Below are positions 1 to 15,989 of a DNA stretch of 64,000 bases, piece after piece (the stretch's first letter is position 1; the number at the start of each line of letters is the position of its first letter). Below the pieces are notes generated by a model that saw only the letters and a list, made by a program, of their open reading frames with translations, ran no database searches and had not been told where the DNA came from. The stretch spans positions 14,385,001 through 14,449,000 of the forward strand of contig NC_003075.7 of assembly GCF_000001735.4 (NCBI RefSeq), in the 5' to 3' direction. This DNA is from Arabidopsis thaliana (lineage: Eukaryota > Streptophyta > Magnoliopsida > Brassicales > Brassicaceae). The translations under genes were made by a program, and so were the position numbers.

Positions 1-23
1 TAAATCAGCTGGGTAACTTTCAG

Positions 24-128
24 GCGGGAATCACTGAGGACTTTGATTACATAGAGTTATCATCATTCCCTTTGAGCTCATCCCATGAAGCTGATACCGC
101 AAAGCAGCTAGTACAAGATGAAGCTTAG
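24..128 (+). CDS. MND1: MND1 C-terminal exon (partial)
   Basis: This is the last coding exon of a gene that begins before the window. An acceptor (tttcag) ends at 23 and the open frame runs 34 codons to TAG at 126-128. The peptide starts AGITEDFDYIEL and ends QLVQDEA. The acidic DFDYI segment is what I remember from the extreme C terminus of plant MND1, the meiotic partner of HOP2 that helps RAD51/DMC1 strand exchange, and its position just before RHS16 fits Arabidopsis gene order. Only 34 residues are visible, so the name rests on recall and synteny rather than on a domain. Confidence 0.65.
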   Translation, partial: AGITEDFDYIELSSFPLSSSHEADTAKQLVQDEA

Positions 129-459
129 TTCTAATACTCTCCAGCATAACAGTTAAAGAAACAATAGCTTAAGTAAAAAATCTTTTCACTATCCTTTTAA
201 GTTTTCTGGTTTTAAAGGTTGCAACAGTCTGTAATTCTCTATGTGACCCAATCATCTAATGTCAAAACTCGGTTACAAATTCTGTGGTCAGAAAAGATTT
301 TTATTTTCTTTGTATCTGTCGGCTATGTCCAAGCTTGGCTATGTTTTGTTATAATATTTTATTGGAGTTATATATATATCATGCGTTAGTTGTTGACCCA
401 CTGGTTACTTCTTGATAGCTGTATTACCATTTTATATTCTTTCTTGGCCGCTTTTTTCA
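129..459. other. MND1 3' flank and RHS16 promoter
   Basis: AT-rich, non-coding sequence. It should hold the 3' UTR of the upstream gene followed by the RHS16 promoter. No further gene is visible. Confidence 0.5.
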
Positions 460-476
460 GTCGTGAGCAGCACTTA
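460..476 (-). promoter_or_regulatory. Root-hair element (RHE) match
   Basis: On the minus strand these 17 bases read TAAGTGCTGCTCACGAC. They fit the published root-hair element consensus WHHDTGNNN(N)KCACGWH at every position, using the four-base spacer. The site lies 155 bp before the RHS16 start codon. RHEs are bound by RSL/RHD6-class bHLH factors and are functional in either orientation. That it acts here is inference. Confidence 0.6.
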
Positions 477-630
477 TGTTATACACCTCCAGGTCAATTT
501 TGTTGCTACCAGAAGAGGAAATGGGCATAGACTTTGTACTTTCTAGTCTTTTGTGTTTTTGTGTTATCTTAAACGCAGGTTGTCTGTTTTTCTGACGATG
601 ATGAGCTGAGCTTTACAAAATAAGAAGAAC

Positions 631-4524
<3,894 letters not shown>

Positions 4525-5262
4525 TGTGAGAAATAAGTTATTTTAACTAACTCAAGGTTTGATTCATCATTTGTTTTTGTCACTGAAAGTTTATTTTGAT
4601 TCATCATTTATGGGTTCTCATTTTATTTTATTTTGTTATTTTCAAAGATCATATATGATTTAAATTTGATTCTTTTGGTTTAAAGATTCATTCGTTTTTG
4701 TTTTCTTATAAGAAAATTTGTTACCACGAAAACATTAAATTGTAAGAACAAGCAAGTTGTCTATGTTTTTTTTTTTTTTTCAATAAACTAATCGAGCAGA
4801 AAAGTGGTTAAAGGACAAAGAAAACTAAAACAGAATTATACGGTATGATTATTTCTTGCTGTAGAAATTTTGTTGTAACTATGTTGGCTATAACTGTAAT
4901 TTTTATTGCTGTAGAATTATTGCTGTAAGTTTTTTTATTTTAAATATTTATAAAAAATAGATTAACAAATATAATAATTATAATAAAATATTTTATTTAT
5001 AGTAAATAAAATGCCTTGTATTACTATTTTAAATAAATATATTATGATAATAGAAAAAAAATCTATGAATTCTTGATAAAAGAAATTGTTTTTTTTTTTT
5101 AAGTTTGATAATTATCTGTTTTTTTATAACTTATCTTTGTTTTTTTGTTATATATTTATGTTGATAATTTCAATTTCTTGTATTTATTTAATGAATTAAA
5201 ATTTGTACAGTCAAGAAAATAAAGCTTTGAGAATTTACTCTACTACAATCTTAAAAAGAAAA
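4525..5262. other. RHS16 3' flank
   Basis: AT-rich 3' flank with homopolymer T runs (4767-4780) and short repeated phrases built on ttgctgtag. No open frame or RNA gene is supported. Confidence 0.5.
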
Positions 5263-6180
5263 CTAGATTTTAACCCGCGGTATACCGCGGGACGATTTAT
5301 TTTTTAAAAGTAATATATATTAAAACTTGCAAAATGTTTTTTTATAAAATGTTTACAGTTTGTAATTGTTATTAATTAACGCTATACCACGAATCCATGA
5401 GATAATTGTTAAAAAACTGAAGTTTTAACTTTTATTAAAACAGCATACTAATAATATTTTAAAATTTTATAAATATTGATTCAAATACATCCACCATATA
5501 ACTCAATTCCAAAATAAAACTCTTTCTTTAATTTCTTTACCCGTCCCGTGATTAGTTTTTAAAGTAATAATTTTTAAATTTTAAAAATTATTTATTATAT
5601 ATAAAAGTTTTGCAAATTGTATCATTCTCTAATACATTTATATTTTTATAGTTTAATTTTATATATAGTAACATTATACATACCACATAACATTTTTGGT
5701 TTTATATAGCATTTTTCTAAATTAAGATGATTTGATATGTTTAATATTAGTGGTTTTAAAAATAATAAATTAAAGATTTAACCAAAAATAATCTTTGATG
5801 ACCCGTCTTTAGATCCAATAAGCCCTATAATTAAGAAATAAATATTGTCGTTAAATAATTTTGGTAACCTTAATGACGTCATTAAAAGATTTTTTTTTGA
5901 TTAAATTTTTCTAATGGCATTGTCCTGTAATTAATTACAAAAATTAAGGTTATATTTAAAATGTACTTCCCAAATAATATAGTAAGATTAAAAAAATTGG
6001 ATTGTAAGTTTAAAAGTAAAACTACAACACAATTAGTAAGTAATCAAGGCTTTAAGAAAAATTAAGACGGTAAGTCAGACTTACAGCCCAATCAATCATA
6101 CACTAAAGTTACACAATATACATAATGTAATATAAATTCCCTTAATTAGGTTTCTTCTTTTTGACCTTACGCTCAAGTTT
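5263..6180 (-). mobile_element. Helitron-type (ATREP-like) remnant
   Basis: Read on the minus strand, a perfect 18-bp palindrome (5274-5291, CCCGCGGTATACCGCGGG) is followed by 7 bases and then CTAG (5263-5266) with a T directly outside. Hairpin plus CTRR next to T is the classical 3' end of Helitrons, and this GC-rich hairpin is familiar from Arabidopsis ATREP elements. The element should extend to the right. I could not find the TC 5' end; the right border given is only where the strongly AT-rich sequence changes character. No Rep/helicase coding is visible, so it is non-autonomous or a fragment. Confidence 0.55.
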
Positions 6181-7232
6181 GTGGGCTAATCACCCTACAC
6201 AAATCTATTAATTCCGTAATTACAGATTTGACCGTTCCCCCATATAACACTATCGGTATGTACATTCATATTGCATTTAATTATACATTTATGTTCTTCA
6301 GAAATGGTAATTTTGTGATACCTAACTTTAGACCCACATGTCATTTTTGTCATTAGTAAAGTAAGTATATTGGTTTTTGCCGTAACTGTCCCAAAACCTC
6401 TAATGATAACAAATACTATTCCAAATGTCAAATACCAAAATATCTCAATACCTGGCTACCTGCTGACAAAAGAAAGAAAAAGAACGCAGCCATTCTGTGA
6501 TGTTGTCAAGATCGGTTTAGATTTCCGGTTATCAAAACAAACATTGGTGCCGGTTTAGTTAAAACACCCGACTTTTCTTCGCGATTGCAAATGATCTCGT
6601 TGGTCAATGTCATTTTCTTATCCATGCTATCGCCAAATCGCCAAATTATATTGGATAAAGTCACAATCGAATGATTCGCCCAAACGCTACCGAAACCATC
6701 GAACAAGTCTTTTATTGGTTAATTTTTCTTTAACAAAACCTTTGGTAAGTCATTTACTTGCAACTTATAGGTTATTAACTCATTTGGATTTGACGCGTTC
6801 AAACATTTAACACAGTCAAACTCCTAACAAGAGATTTCGACGTTAAACAGATCATCAAAACTTCAATTATAACAAAACTTCACAACAAAGATATTTATAT
6901 TGGATCAAGAAAAACTAGGGAAACACAACAAAGTATTAGATAATAATTTGCATTCATTCATAGATTAGTACCAAGTGGTTACAATCTAACATTATAGTCT
7001 TATAAAACACGATTATATTAATACTATTTCATAATTAAAACCCTAAGGCACATCTATACAACGATCATCTTAGAAAAATCAGGCCCCAAAATCCATAATT
7101 AATTCTTATTAGCAGATAAAATACGAGATTAGTAAATAAAATAATATGAACACACTAAGATCCCTTCCTCTTTTCCTTGGAAGATATCCAAAAAAGCCAA
7201 TGAGACTTCGAAATACGGTCAGATTTTTTTCT
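6181..7232. other. Intergenic sequence, OZF2 3' side
   Basis: Mixed AT-rich sequence. The part next to 7232 must hold the 3' UTR and terminator of the minus-strand zinc-finger gene. Short open frames here lack start context, motifs and splice signals, and I do not support any as a gene. Confidence 0.4.
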
Positions 7233-8303
7233 TTACATGAGCAGGTCAGATACCCACCCGACATCAGGAGCCTCACCCAAATTCTGATCCGGATCCTGGG
7301 CAACTCGATCCATGCAATTCTCCTTGTGCAGTTTCTCGCGCATCTTTTCTCGTAGCTCACGACCCGACTCAACGACACGCTCCATTACGGGTTCTTCCTC
7401 CAAACCATACTCCCAAATATCCAGATTCCCTGGTCGGGTCGGTGTTGTAGGCAGAGACTGAAACCCAGGACCCAAGATCGATCCACGGGGCGACCCGAAT
7501 CCGAATAAAGGATTGTTACGAGGAAATGATTTTACCGAATTAAACTGTAAATTCCTAAACGAAGGAACGACGTCGTTTATCGAACAAGACCCGAGAGATC
7601 GACTCAGTGACTGAGTCATCGGAGAAGACTCCGAGTCAGCTCTTGGACTCATCGGTGGCGAACCAGAAACCGGAGAAATCGACAGCTGAAATGCTCTAGC
7701 ACGAATCGGAGACGAAACGTCAAAAGAATCAACTCTGTCAGGGCTCCGAGTATGTAAAAACCTAAGCTGATCCGGTGAATGAGCAAAGAAACAAATTTTC
7801 CGGAGACAGTTACCACCGTCTTTACACGGCTGAGTACGGTAACGAGCTGGATGAAGCCAACACTCGAAAACACCATGAGCAAACTCACAAGAGTCACCTT
7901 TCTTGCAGCCACCTTTACGAAAATCAGGACAAGCCGTACCAGAGTAATGGTACTTCCTCGGATCTCTCCGGCGAGCTTTTTCTCCGGGATGAGCGTACGG
8001 ACACTCCGTCCAATCATGACTCCGGCCACGAGCACACCTCCTGACTTTGAAATCGTACATACGGAAATGGTCGCATGAGTAAGCATCGATTGGTGAATCC
8101 GGACCCAATAGATCCGGGTATGACTCCGGATCCGGTTCGTTAGACGGCAAATAACGCTGCAACCCCGCCAAAGCTTCAAGCATGCTACAATCTGGACTAT
8201 TCATCACCGGAGAAAAAAACTCCGACGTTGTAAGCTCTTCAAGTACCGGCCATGGAGGTATTTCAACAGTGGGATAAGTCCTGCGAGTTTCTCCGATCAT
8301 CAT
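7233..8303 (-). CDS. OZF2: RR-TZF CCCH zinc-finger protein OZF2/TZF3
   Basis: Intronless gene for a 356-residue plant tandem CCCH zinc-finger protein, start ATG at 8303 (MMIGETRR). The plant-specific arginine-rich RR motif shows as C-x5-H-x4-C-x3-H ([16 protein letters not shown]), followed by two fingers: C-x7-C-x5-C-x3-H ([19 protein letters not shown]), a 16-residue spacer, then C-x5-C-x4-C-x3-H ([16 protein letters not shown]). All zinc ligands are present. Family members bind AU-rich RNA, sit in P-bodies and stress granules, and act in ABA, salt and oxidative stress. Serine/proline-rich stretches ([19 protein letters not shown]) and a C-terminal VGWVSDLLM tail follow. The paralogue I recall is OZF1/TZF2 (AT2G19810). 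Eight extra open codons precede the ATG but begin with no ATG. Confidence 0.9.
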   Translation of the reverse strand: MMIGETRRTYPTVEIPPWPVLEELTTSEFFSPVMNSPDCSMLEALAGLQRYLPSNEPDPESYPDLLGPDSPIDAYSCDHFRMYDFKVRRCARGRSHDWTECPYAHPGEKARRRDPRKYHYSGTACPDFRKGGCKKGDSCEFAHGVFECWLHPARYRTQPCKDGGNCLRKICFFAHSPDQLRFLHTRSPDRVDSFDVSSPIRARAFQLSISPVSGSPPMSPRADSESSPMTQSLSRSLGSCSINDVVPSFRNLQFNSVKSFPRNNPLFGFGSPRGSILGPGFQSLPTTPTRPGNLDIWEYGLEEEPVMERVVESGRELREKMREKLHKENCMDRVAQDPDQNLGEAPDVGWVSDLLM

Positions 8304-8775
8304 CTTCTTTAATACTCCGGTGAACAATAAATCACATTAGTCGACGAAAGAGTTCTTTTTTTTTGTTTGTGTTGTTTGTTTGTAATACACCGGCAAAGCT
8401 ACTTATGTAGTTGAAACACTTAACCGTGGTTTGGTTAAAATTATTTAACTATGGTTAAAGATATTAGCATAGGACTAGGTTATCGTAACAAAGCTGTGAG
8501 ATAAGCATGTGAAACAGCGGCTGGAGACTTATCCACGAGATAGACGTACGTGGACCGTTTCGTGATGTGGACGTTTATCAAAATGACTTTGACGAAGTTT
8601 AAAGTAACCGAACTGTGAGCGTAAGGTTACTTTAGGATTATTAGATACGTTGAAGTCGGTCGAAGTTTAGATTCTCCGAAAGACGACAAAATAGATAATC
8701 CACAGTTTTAGTTTCATTAATTAGTCTATCCATTGCCTTATTACTTAATTTGTTTGTTTAATTATTCGTTGCATG
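8304..8775. other. OZF2 promoter and 5' leader
   Basis: The region immediately upstream of the zinc-finger gene on the minus strand. It holds a pyrimidine/T-rich leader near 8350 and a GTACGTGGAC-type ACGTG core near 8550, which would suit ABA or stress control. No gene is visible. Confidence 0.4.
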
Positions 8776-8779
8776 TATC

Positions 8780-9660
8780 TCTTATTTTTTATATGATTCA
8801 ATATAATAATTTATTGTTTATTATTGTCATTTTGATTTGAATATTATTATATATATCGAATGAGGTTATTGTATCATTTATCTAGCAATAAAAAAAAAGT
8901 TGTTTAATAATTTGCTGTTATCGAAAAAAATAATTTTATTTTTGATATGATCTGATAATTTGTTGTTTAGTATTGTCATTTTGAACCTAATATTATTGTA
9001 TCTAAATCGTCAAAACAATTTCATTATATCACTTATTTAGCATCAAAACTATAAAAAAATTGTTTAATAATTTGTTATTATCGGAAAAATAATCTTATTT
9101 TTAATACCAAAATATCTGATAATTTGTTGTTTACTATTGTTCATTGTGATCTTAATATTGTTATATCTAATTCGTCAAAATGATTTTATTGTTTCACTTA
9201 TCTAGCAACAAAACGACAAAAAGTTGTTTAATAATTTATTGTTATCGGAAAAAATGATCTTGTTTTTGATATGATACAAAGATATATGATACTTTGTTTA
9301 TAATTTTCATTTTGATCCAAATATTGTTGTATCTAAGTTGTTGAAATGAATTCATTGTATCATTTATCTAACAACAAAACGATCGAAAATTATTTAATAA
9401 TTTATTGTTATCAGGAAAAAATAATCTTACGACAAAAAGTTGTTTAATAATTTATTGTTATCGAAAAAAAAAAATTAATTTTTGATATGATTCGAAGAAT
9501 TCTCATAATTTTATTGTGTATTGTTGTCATTTTAATTTGAATATTATTATATCTAAGTCAAATGATTTTATTGTATCACTTATAATTTCATTGTACCACT
9601 TATTTAGTAACAAAACGACAAAAAGTTGTTTGGTAATTTGTTGTTATTGGAAGAAAAAAA
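8780..9660. repeat. Diverged tandem repeat, period about 163 bp
   Basis: A recurring phrase close to gttgtttaataatttgttg begins near 8899, 9060, 9223, 9388, 9438 and 9627, so most steps are 161-165 bp. The 9438 copy is a partial insertion and makes the last step longer. Companion phrases keep the same order in each unit: tgttgtttattattgtcatt, then attattatatctaa, then a tatcacttatctagcaac phrase. Units differ by many substitutions and small gaps, so the array is old. It has no coding potential. I do not recognise the family. Confidence 0.7.
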
Positions 9661-12560
9661 ATATCTTACATAGTTCTCAAAAATTCGTTTTCAATTTTCG
9701 ATTTAATTTTAGCAAAAAAAATTAGAGAAGAGGATAAGAAATGTGTCGGATGAAGAGGACATGTTGGAACAGATTTGGAATAACGTTTAAAGACTTTATA
9801 GGGGCAAAAACATTTATGTTTCTTTGCTAAATTTGGAAGCAATTCCATATCCTCCTAAACAAAATCGACCTCTCATTTATCCTTTGTTCTTTCTTTTTTG
9901 CACTTTTCTTTTCTTTCATATAAATGTATTTTCTCTTTTAAATTTTTATAAATTTGACAATTGTTTATCAAACTTATAGTTCAATCAAACAATTGACATG
10001 GTCAATATATTTGAGTGGTGGCGATATTAACATGTTGAATGAATAATAGAGAAATAATAGAAACATATTTCTATAAATCAATGTTTCCTAGATCTAACGA
10101 AGAAGACAGGTTGCGAAATATCTAAAAACGTGTAGCTCATCCGATTCAAGAAGCAATTATTATATTTCTTTATTTGGAAGATAGTGAAATTACACACGAT
10201 TACGACACAATGTCTTCGTTTTCATAGTCACTTAACCTATTAAACCATAGTAATACGTACGGACCAAAAATATCTTCAATGTCGTAGCTCAGCTCCTACG
10301 AGGCTGAATTGTATTCTTTTATAAAGAAAACAAGGCACACAAATTTGATTGAAAGCGATTTAATATATGCATAATAATAAGGAACATGTATATACATTTC
10401 ACTCATTAATGCTTCTTTAGACATTAGTTCCTCTCAACTTGCTAATGCAATCCAATCGAAAGACGGACTTGAAAAACTTTAGTAGATTACTTCTCTTTTG
10501 ATTTCTACTCGCTTAGATATTTATTTATTCGACATTTACGTTTGGCAGCCATACCTTTTTGTCTAATAGTTTAATGGGATATTTATCCATAGACCATAGA
10601 ATAAATATACTTTAAAATATATCTTTTTATTTTTAATAATCCAAAAATAATTCTTGTAAATATAGTGACTACGTTAAATAACTATAAGAAGAAAAACAAA
10701 ATAGTTTGTGTCTTTAACAAAAAAAAACAACTTATAATTTCTTGTAAATGTAGTAAGAAAATTGTGTCCATTTTAACCGCTGCAATACTAGTCTCTCTGA
10801 TCAACTAAAAACTATTCAAAATTAAGTATAACTATCTGATGAGCCAAACCCAAACATCTAAGAAAAGTAGGTACGCCATTGTTATTTAATTTGATCAAGG
10901 GGATGGAGAATATATTTGAAAAGCTAAACTAGTCTAGCTAAGTAAAATACTATTGAACTAATGTCACTTGAGATTAAAAAAGGTTCATGTATGGGTAACA
11001 AAGAAAAGTATGGAGTGGTAAACTACATCGCAACGATGAGCATCACATGTGGAATGGTATGGTTACATTAATTTATTATCGAGTTCGGTGGGAAACATTT
11101 AGTACAATATAAAATTGCTTATAACTCATTTCAAGTATTTATTAGTACAAAGAAATCTCTTTAACGAAGATAAAATTAGTCTATATAAATTTTTTTTATA
11201 ACCTTAATAAAAAGTCAACTGTTAGTATAGTTATAAACTTATAACTTATAACATTTGCCAACTAAACGATATGTTTCATGCAACAATATTTCTTGAGAGG
11301 TATTAGGTTAAAAAGAAACCATGTGACCCCCAAATTCCACAATGTGTAATCTCCGCCACAAGTTTTAAGATGTCAATTTATTACTTTTACTTTTTTTTTT
11401 TATTATTATTCTTCTCATCTTTTGTCTTCCATGTATACTAATTTTCTGCATACAACTTCCCTTTTTGTCATCGAGCATCTCAACCAAACAACACAATAAT
11501 ATTCCCAATTTGATTATATATATCTTACTACTAAGACGAAGTTTCTTCAAAAAAAGGTTCGTATACTCTACTTTTTAGTTTTTAAGCATAGAGTGTTGTT
11601 ACTGCTGCTTCCGATCCAAATCAGAACTTACTTCATTCGAAGATAGAAAACAAATTGTAACAGTTTAAAGCGTCTAAATAGGACACCAATTATTTGTTCT
11701 CTCGGAATGTTTTTATAATGTAAAGGAGCTTATGCATGTGATGTACGTAAAGAGTGTATACGTACACGCGTCGATATCACACATGATAATAGTGCCACCT
11801 CTTAAGGAGGCATGAGGGATCATGCATGCATGCCCCATCCATCTCGACCGTTCATTATGCTTCAAAATGAATACTTTTCTTACATTATTCCACCAAACAT
11901 TTAAAATAATTTATTATTTATACATATTGAATTATCGATCCCACGATCATGACTACTACGTGATCCTCTTTATTCCCCCTTAATTACTCAACTTTGATTT
12001 ATATAGTCACCATTTCTTGGTCTTATCCACAAAACTTCAACTCCATATTTCAGAAATTTCGTGTCTTTTATAAAGCAGTACTTCGCTTTTTAAGTTTTAA
12101 CGTGAATCATGGATGTTGTGAAAAATTGAACGTAGTAATTTCTTAAATTCATCTTTTTTTTAGTTAAAGTTTTCTTAAATTCATTCTATGTACAATACAT
12201 CAATGTTTAGTATCCAACACGTATAATGAATACTATAATATTTTTAATACTAAAAAATGCACGCAAAAGTGACACTAATTAACAAGAAATTTTGCAAATA
12301 TATAAACGTTCTAAAATGAACTAATTGATTGTTAGACGCGTGTAGAAAAACAATATCATATAGTGCCAATCGAATCCGAATATTTTGTTTTTTACGTCTT
12401 CAACTAGCAAACTTACTTTAACTGGTTATGAAGGGAAAACAAAAAAAAAACTTAAAATCTGTAATACCAAACAGGGATGAAATATCAAAAAGAAATAATG
12501 TGATTTGTAATATCAAATATCACATTATTTGCCTCAACGTAACGTGACAAAGTTCACCCT
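9661..12560. other. Long intergenic stretch without a supported gene
   Basis: About 2.9 kb of AT-rich sequence. Open frames are short and lack initiation context or recognisable motifs. No tRNA, snoRNA or further tandem array was evident by eye. Confidence 0.4.
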
Positions 12561-12564
12561 TGTG

Positions 12565-12840
12565 GACACGTGTCTTGTCCTTGCAGCACGTGTCTTTGGA
12601 TGGTAAATACAGTACCAAATTACTTTCCGAAAATATTTATGAGAAGTTGAAATAATCAGTAATGTTCACAAAATTGTACGGAAAGGTATACGTGGCTGAG
12701 TCCTTTTGGTTGTTTGACCACAAGCGTGTCCTTTCTCAGTGACATCACAAACCAAGAATCTGAACTCTCGTTAGGATCTTATCACGTGTCAACATGTACG
12801 TCGCCCCAACAATTTGTGAGTTTGATCGTAGATTATATAA
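12565..12840 (+). promoter_or_regulatory. ABRE cluster with TATA box, no intact gene behind it
   Basis: Four ABA-response-element cores lie within 226 bp: GACACGTGTC at 12565-12574, GCACGTGTC at 12586-12594, TACGTGGC at 12689-12696 and TCACGTGTC at 12782-12790. A TATATAA box follows at 12834-12840. The arrangement looks like an ABA- or stress-responsive promoter reading right, but the retroposon at 13014 sits where the transcript would run. The nearest intact gene on that strand is GGT4, about 3.2 kb away. Confidence 0.4.
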
Positions 12841-12999
12841 CTCGTAATATAATTTGTCACTTTTCTAATTCGTACAAGTTATAATATATGGTTTTTAATG
12901 AATTTTCAAAAATTATTTAAAAGCTACTCATACAATTAACTCTAAAAAGAATAGAGCACTCGATTAGATGGAGCCAATGTCACTTCCATTTCACTTCAA

Positions 13000-14460
13000 G
13001 TGGTACAGAGTCTTTTTTTTTTTTTTTTTTTTTTTGTTAAACCTTGCTTTCATTCAATGGAACATAGAACAATTACAAGAAATAGAGTTTAAGAACTCAA
13101 AGATTAAAGCATTACAACAAACGGTATTCCCCAATACCATAAAAAGAAAGATAAAGTGCATCGATTTGAATTCCATGAGAGCTTTGAGGCATAAGCAAAG
13201 AAGCACAGTGCAACATGTGAGGTCACAGTAAATCGAAGGATCATCCTCGAAATAGTCGAAGGACAACAGGTTGGTCACGGTCAAGGGACGTAGTGACGTT
13301 GACAAAGACATCGAAGCTATAGATCTCACCGGGGCTAGCTGCAATACCCACGGAAAAAGGATAGCAAGGATTCGAAGGACTATGGTTCTATAGTCGGTTA
13401 AGGTTAGCTTTAGGATCCAACACAAAAGGCAAACAAATCTCCGATCAATAGCGGCATACACTATGAGACAATGAAACATGATGATGGACATAGTGATGAG
13501 CTTGAAGGCGATAGATGAGCTACTTGGTGACCATTGAGCGATGAAAACCCATAATTCAAAGCCACATTTGACACAAAGGCAAGTACAATTCAGAAAAATT
13601 AGAGAGAAGGTCTTCAAGACTTTGGAATGAGGCCACACATTCCTAGATATAGCTAAAACCAGGATTCGCAAATGATAAATGAAGAACCAAAACCTCCATG
13701 GTGATATCTCTATCAAATGGTGTCCATGGCCATTGATAAGAGGAGATCGACACAAAAAGATTAATGGGCCTAACATAGAATTAAAGAAATCAGATCTGAG
13801 AATAAAAGCCTTACAAGTTCTAAAACAACAGATGGGCTTGGGCCTGAAAGGAAGAAATGGGCCAGCGAAAGAAACTAGGTCCACTGGGGAAAACCCTAGT
13901 TTCATGTCGAGGTGCCAAAACGCTGAGGTAGAGCGGCGGCTGTCCAAGAAAGGCGAGATGATTTGCAGCGCAGGAGTCATCTCCGATGAGTGAAAGATCG
14001 TTGGAAGCAGACTATGACCATGGCTCAAGTAGGTGGCAAAGATCCAGGGGGTCGCATCCTTTTCTACATGGGATAGCTCCGAGCACGAATCTGTCCAAAG
14101 AGCTGCAGCAGAGGAATGGGAGAAGGAGAGAGCATGTTGCTTCAACCTTCCTTCCTTGATTTGTGTTGAAGAGCGTCCTGGTAGAGATGCAAGGTGAGGT
14201 AGATTGGTTAACAAGTTATGGGCTGGAATAACAAGGGGAATAACAAGAGGGGAAAGGATGGGAAAAAGCTTCAAAAGGGGAAAAATAAAGAAGGAAACTA
14301 AGGTAACGAAATAGCGACGAAAAGAAGAGAAGTTGGGGTCCCGATGCCGGTGAACAGAGGCTTCACCGGCGCCGGAAAGAGTAGTCGATGAGAGAGCTTC
14401 GATAATCGGACCTGAAAGAGAAATAGTTTTTACTTTAGTTAGTTTTGTGGTACAGAGTCT
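13000..14460 (-). mobile_element. Non-LTR retroposon with 14-bp target-site duplication
   Basis: An identical 14-bp direct repeat (GTGGTACAGAGTCT) flanks the segment at 13000-13013 and 14447-14460. Immediately inside the left copy is a T run to about 13036, that is, a poly(A) tail on the minus strand, so the sense strand is minus and the 5' end is at 14446. This is the signature of LINE-machinery insertion. The roughly 1.43-kb body carries an open minus-strand frame (about 13054-14274) rich in hydrophobic and cysteine residues, with no reverse transcriptase, endonuclease or known domain. I believe the locus has been annotated as a protein gene (AT4G29200, 'beta-galactosidase related'). A SINE-like or Sadhu-type non-autonomous element is plausible. 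The identical duplications suggest it is fairly young. Confidence 0.75.
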
Positions 14461-15989
14461 CTGAATTGGAATTGACGTTTTAGATATACAATGGTATCCA
14501 TATATATATATACCAAATTACCAATGGTATAATACCATCATAAATTCATTATCACATCACTTTTATTTTAGTGAATGAAGATGTAAATATGCTATTATGA
14601 AAAAAATTTGATGGAAAACAAAATCATTGATATAATTGTTTTCACTCGTACTTAGGAAGACTCCCTAATAGTAAAGCAAAGTTAGACGATATTGTTTTCG
14701 TCTTTGGACACGAAATATTTTGAAAACCTTCCGACATAAATTAACGGTGAAGGCCTTTTAAAAGTTTTGTCGTTAAAAATATGATTTGACAAATCGACTT
14801 AGTTAGTGGGTTTCTGGAGATGTGTACTATCATGGAAAAGAACGAGAAAGATTTTTTTTTTTAAAAGTTGATGTGATTGGGCCCAATTAGAAAAGTTTTC
14901 GGTCCATACAAAAGCCTAGTAAGGTTGTGTTAACTAGATCATTATTAAAAATATTTTTGGTTGATTAGTATTATTATTAATTGGCCGATTGACTGAAAAA
15001 TAATCTGATATGGTTTTGCCATCTTTTTTGAAATAATCGTTAAATCATTTTATAAAACTATCCACATGTAAAACAATGCATGAATATATACAGTTGTTAA
15101 TCGTCTAATATTGTTAGTTTATTTTGATAATTGAATTGTACTATTCTTGCAGCTGTTTGAATGGTTAGATGTTGAATCTTACCTGGTACACAAATCATTA
15201 CTGGTTAGAGCACAGAAATCATATATGGACCGGCACAACATTGAAATAAGAACCATCTTCTCTAATCAGGTAACTAAAAAGGAGGTCACGAAACCTCAAC
15301 GAAGATGTGAACGCAAACTAACTCTCTCGTCACAACTCTTAAACTCAGTCTCTCGTCAGTCGTCACAACTCTCAAGGTTTTGTTTTAGATTTATATGTAT
15401 GTAATACATGAATCTTTTGTTTTTGAACTTATGTATACATGAATCTAAAACGTGCATTTTTCTAATCTAATCAATATCTTACCTCCTTTTTCCAAATATT
15501 TAATCGACATAGTCCAAAAACTGTATGTTCATCCATAATTAATAACAACAATAGGTCTTGTAAAACCCCTTTAGTATGTTGTAAAACCTAGCAAATCTAC
15601 TAGATCGCATCTAACATATCTGTTTATCAAATTTAACATGTGTAATTATCTAGATTTAAAAGAATCTCTCTCATTTTCTAAAAAACAAATTTTATTTTTC
15701 TTTAACAGACTTTTATTTTCTAAACATCAGATTTAAATTGTATTTTTAATTATCTTGATGCTATATATTGGGAACCACGATACTAACAGACTTTCGTTGT
15801 CGCATGTAAAATGTTTTTTTTTTGTAATCAGACTTCCAACCACCAACTTAGAAAAGTATCTATAAAACAGAGACCAATCAAGAATACACTTATCTCTTTT
15901 CTTAAAAGAATCTTTTTTTTTTTTTTACTTCATTGACTCTTTTTCTCTATCTCTCTAGATCGAAAGGGAAAAGGAGATAGAGATTGAAG
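14461..15989. other. GGT4 upstream region
   Basis: Non-coding sequence between the retroposon and GGT4. Near 14489-14536 alternating AT and tggtat/atacca inverted motifs occur. The last 100 bases before 15990 are pyrimidine-rich (tctttttttttt, ctctatctctctag), typical of a plant 5' leader. An open frame at 15147-15404 shows no motif and is not supported. Confidence 0.4.

Noticed and set aside
15147-15404. 85-codon open frame upstream of GGT4
   Set aside because: No recognisable domain or signal and no splice context; composition fits non-coding sequence. Probably chance.
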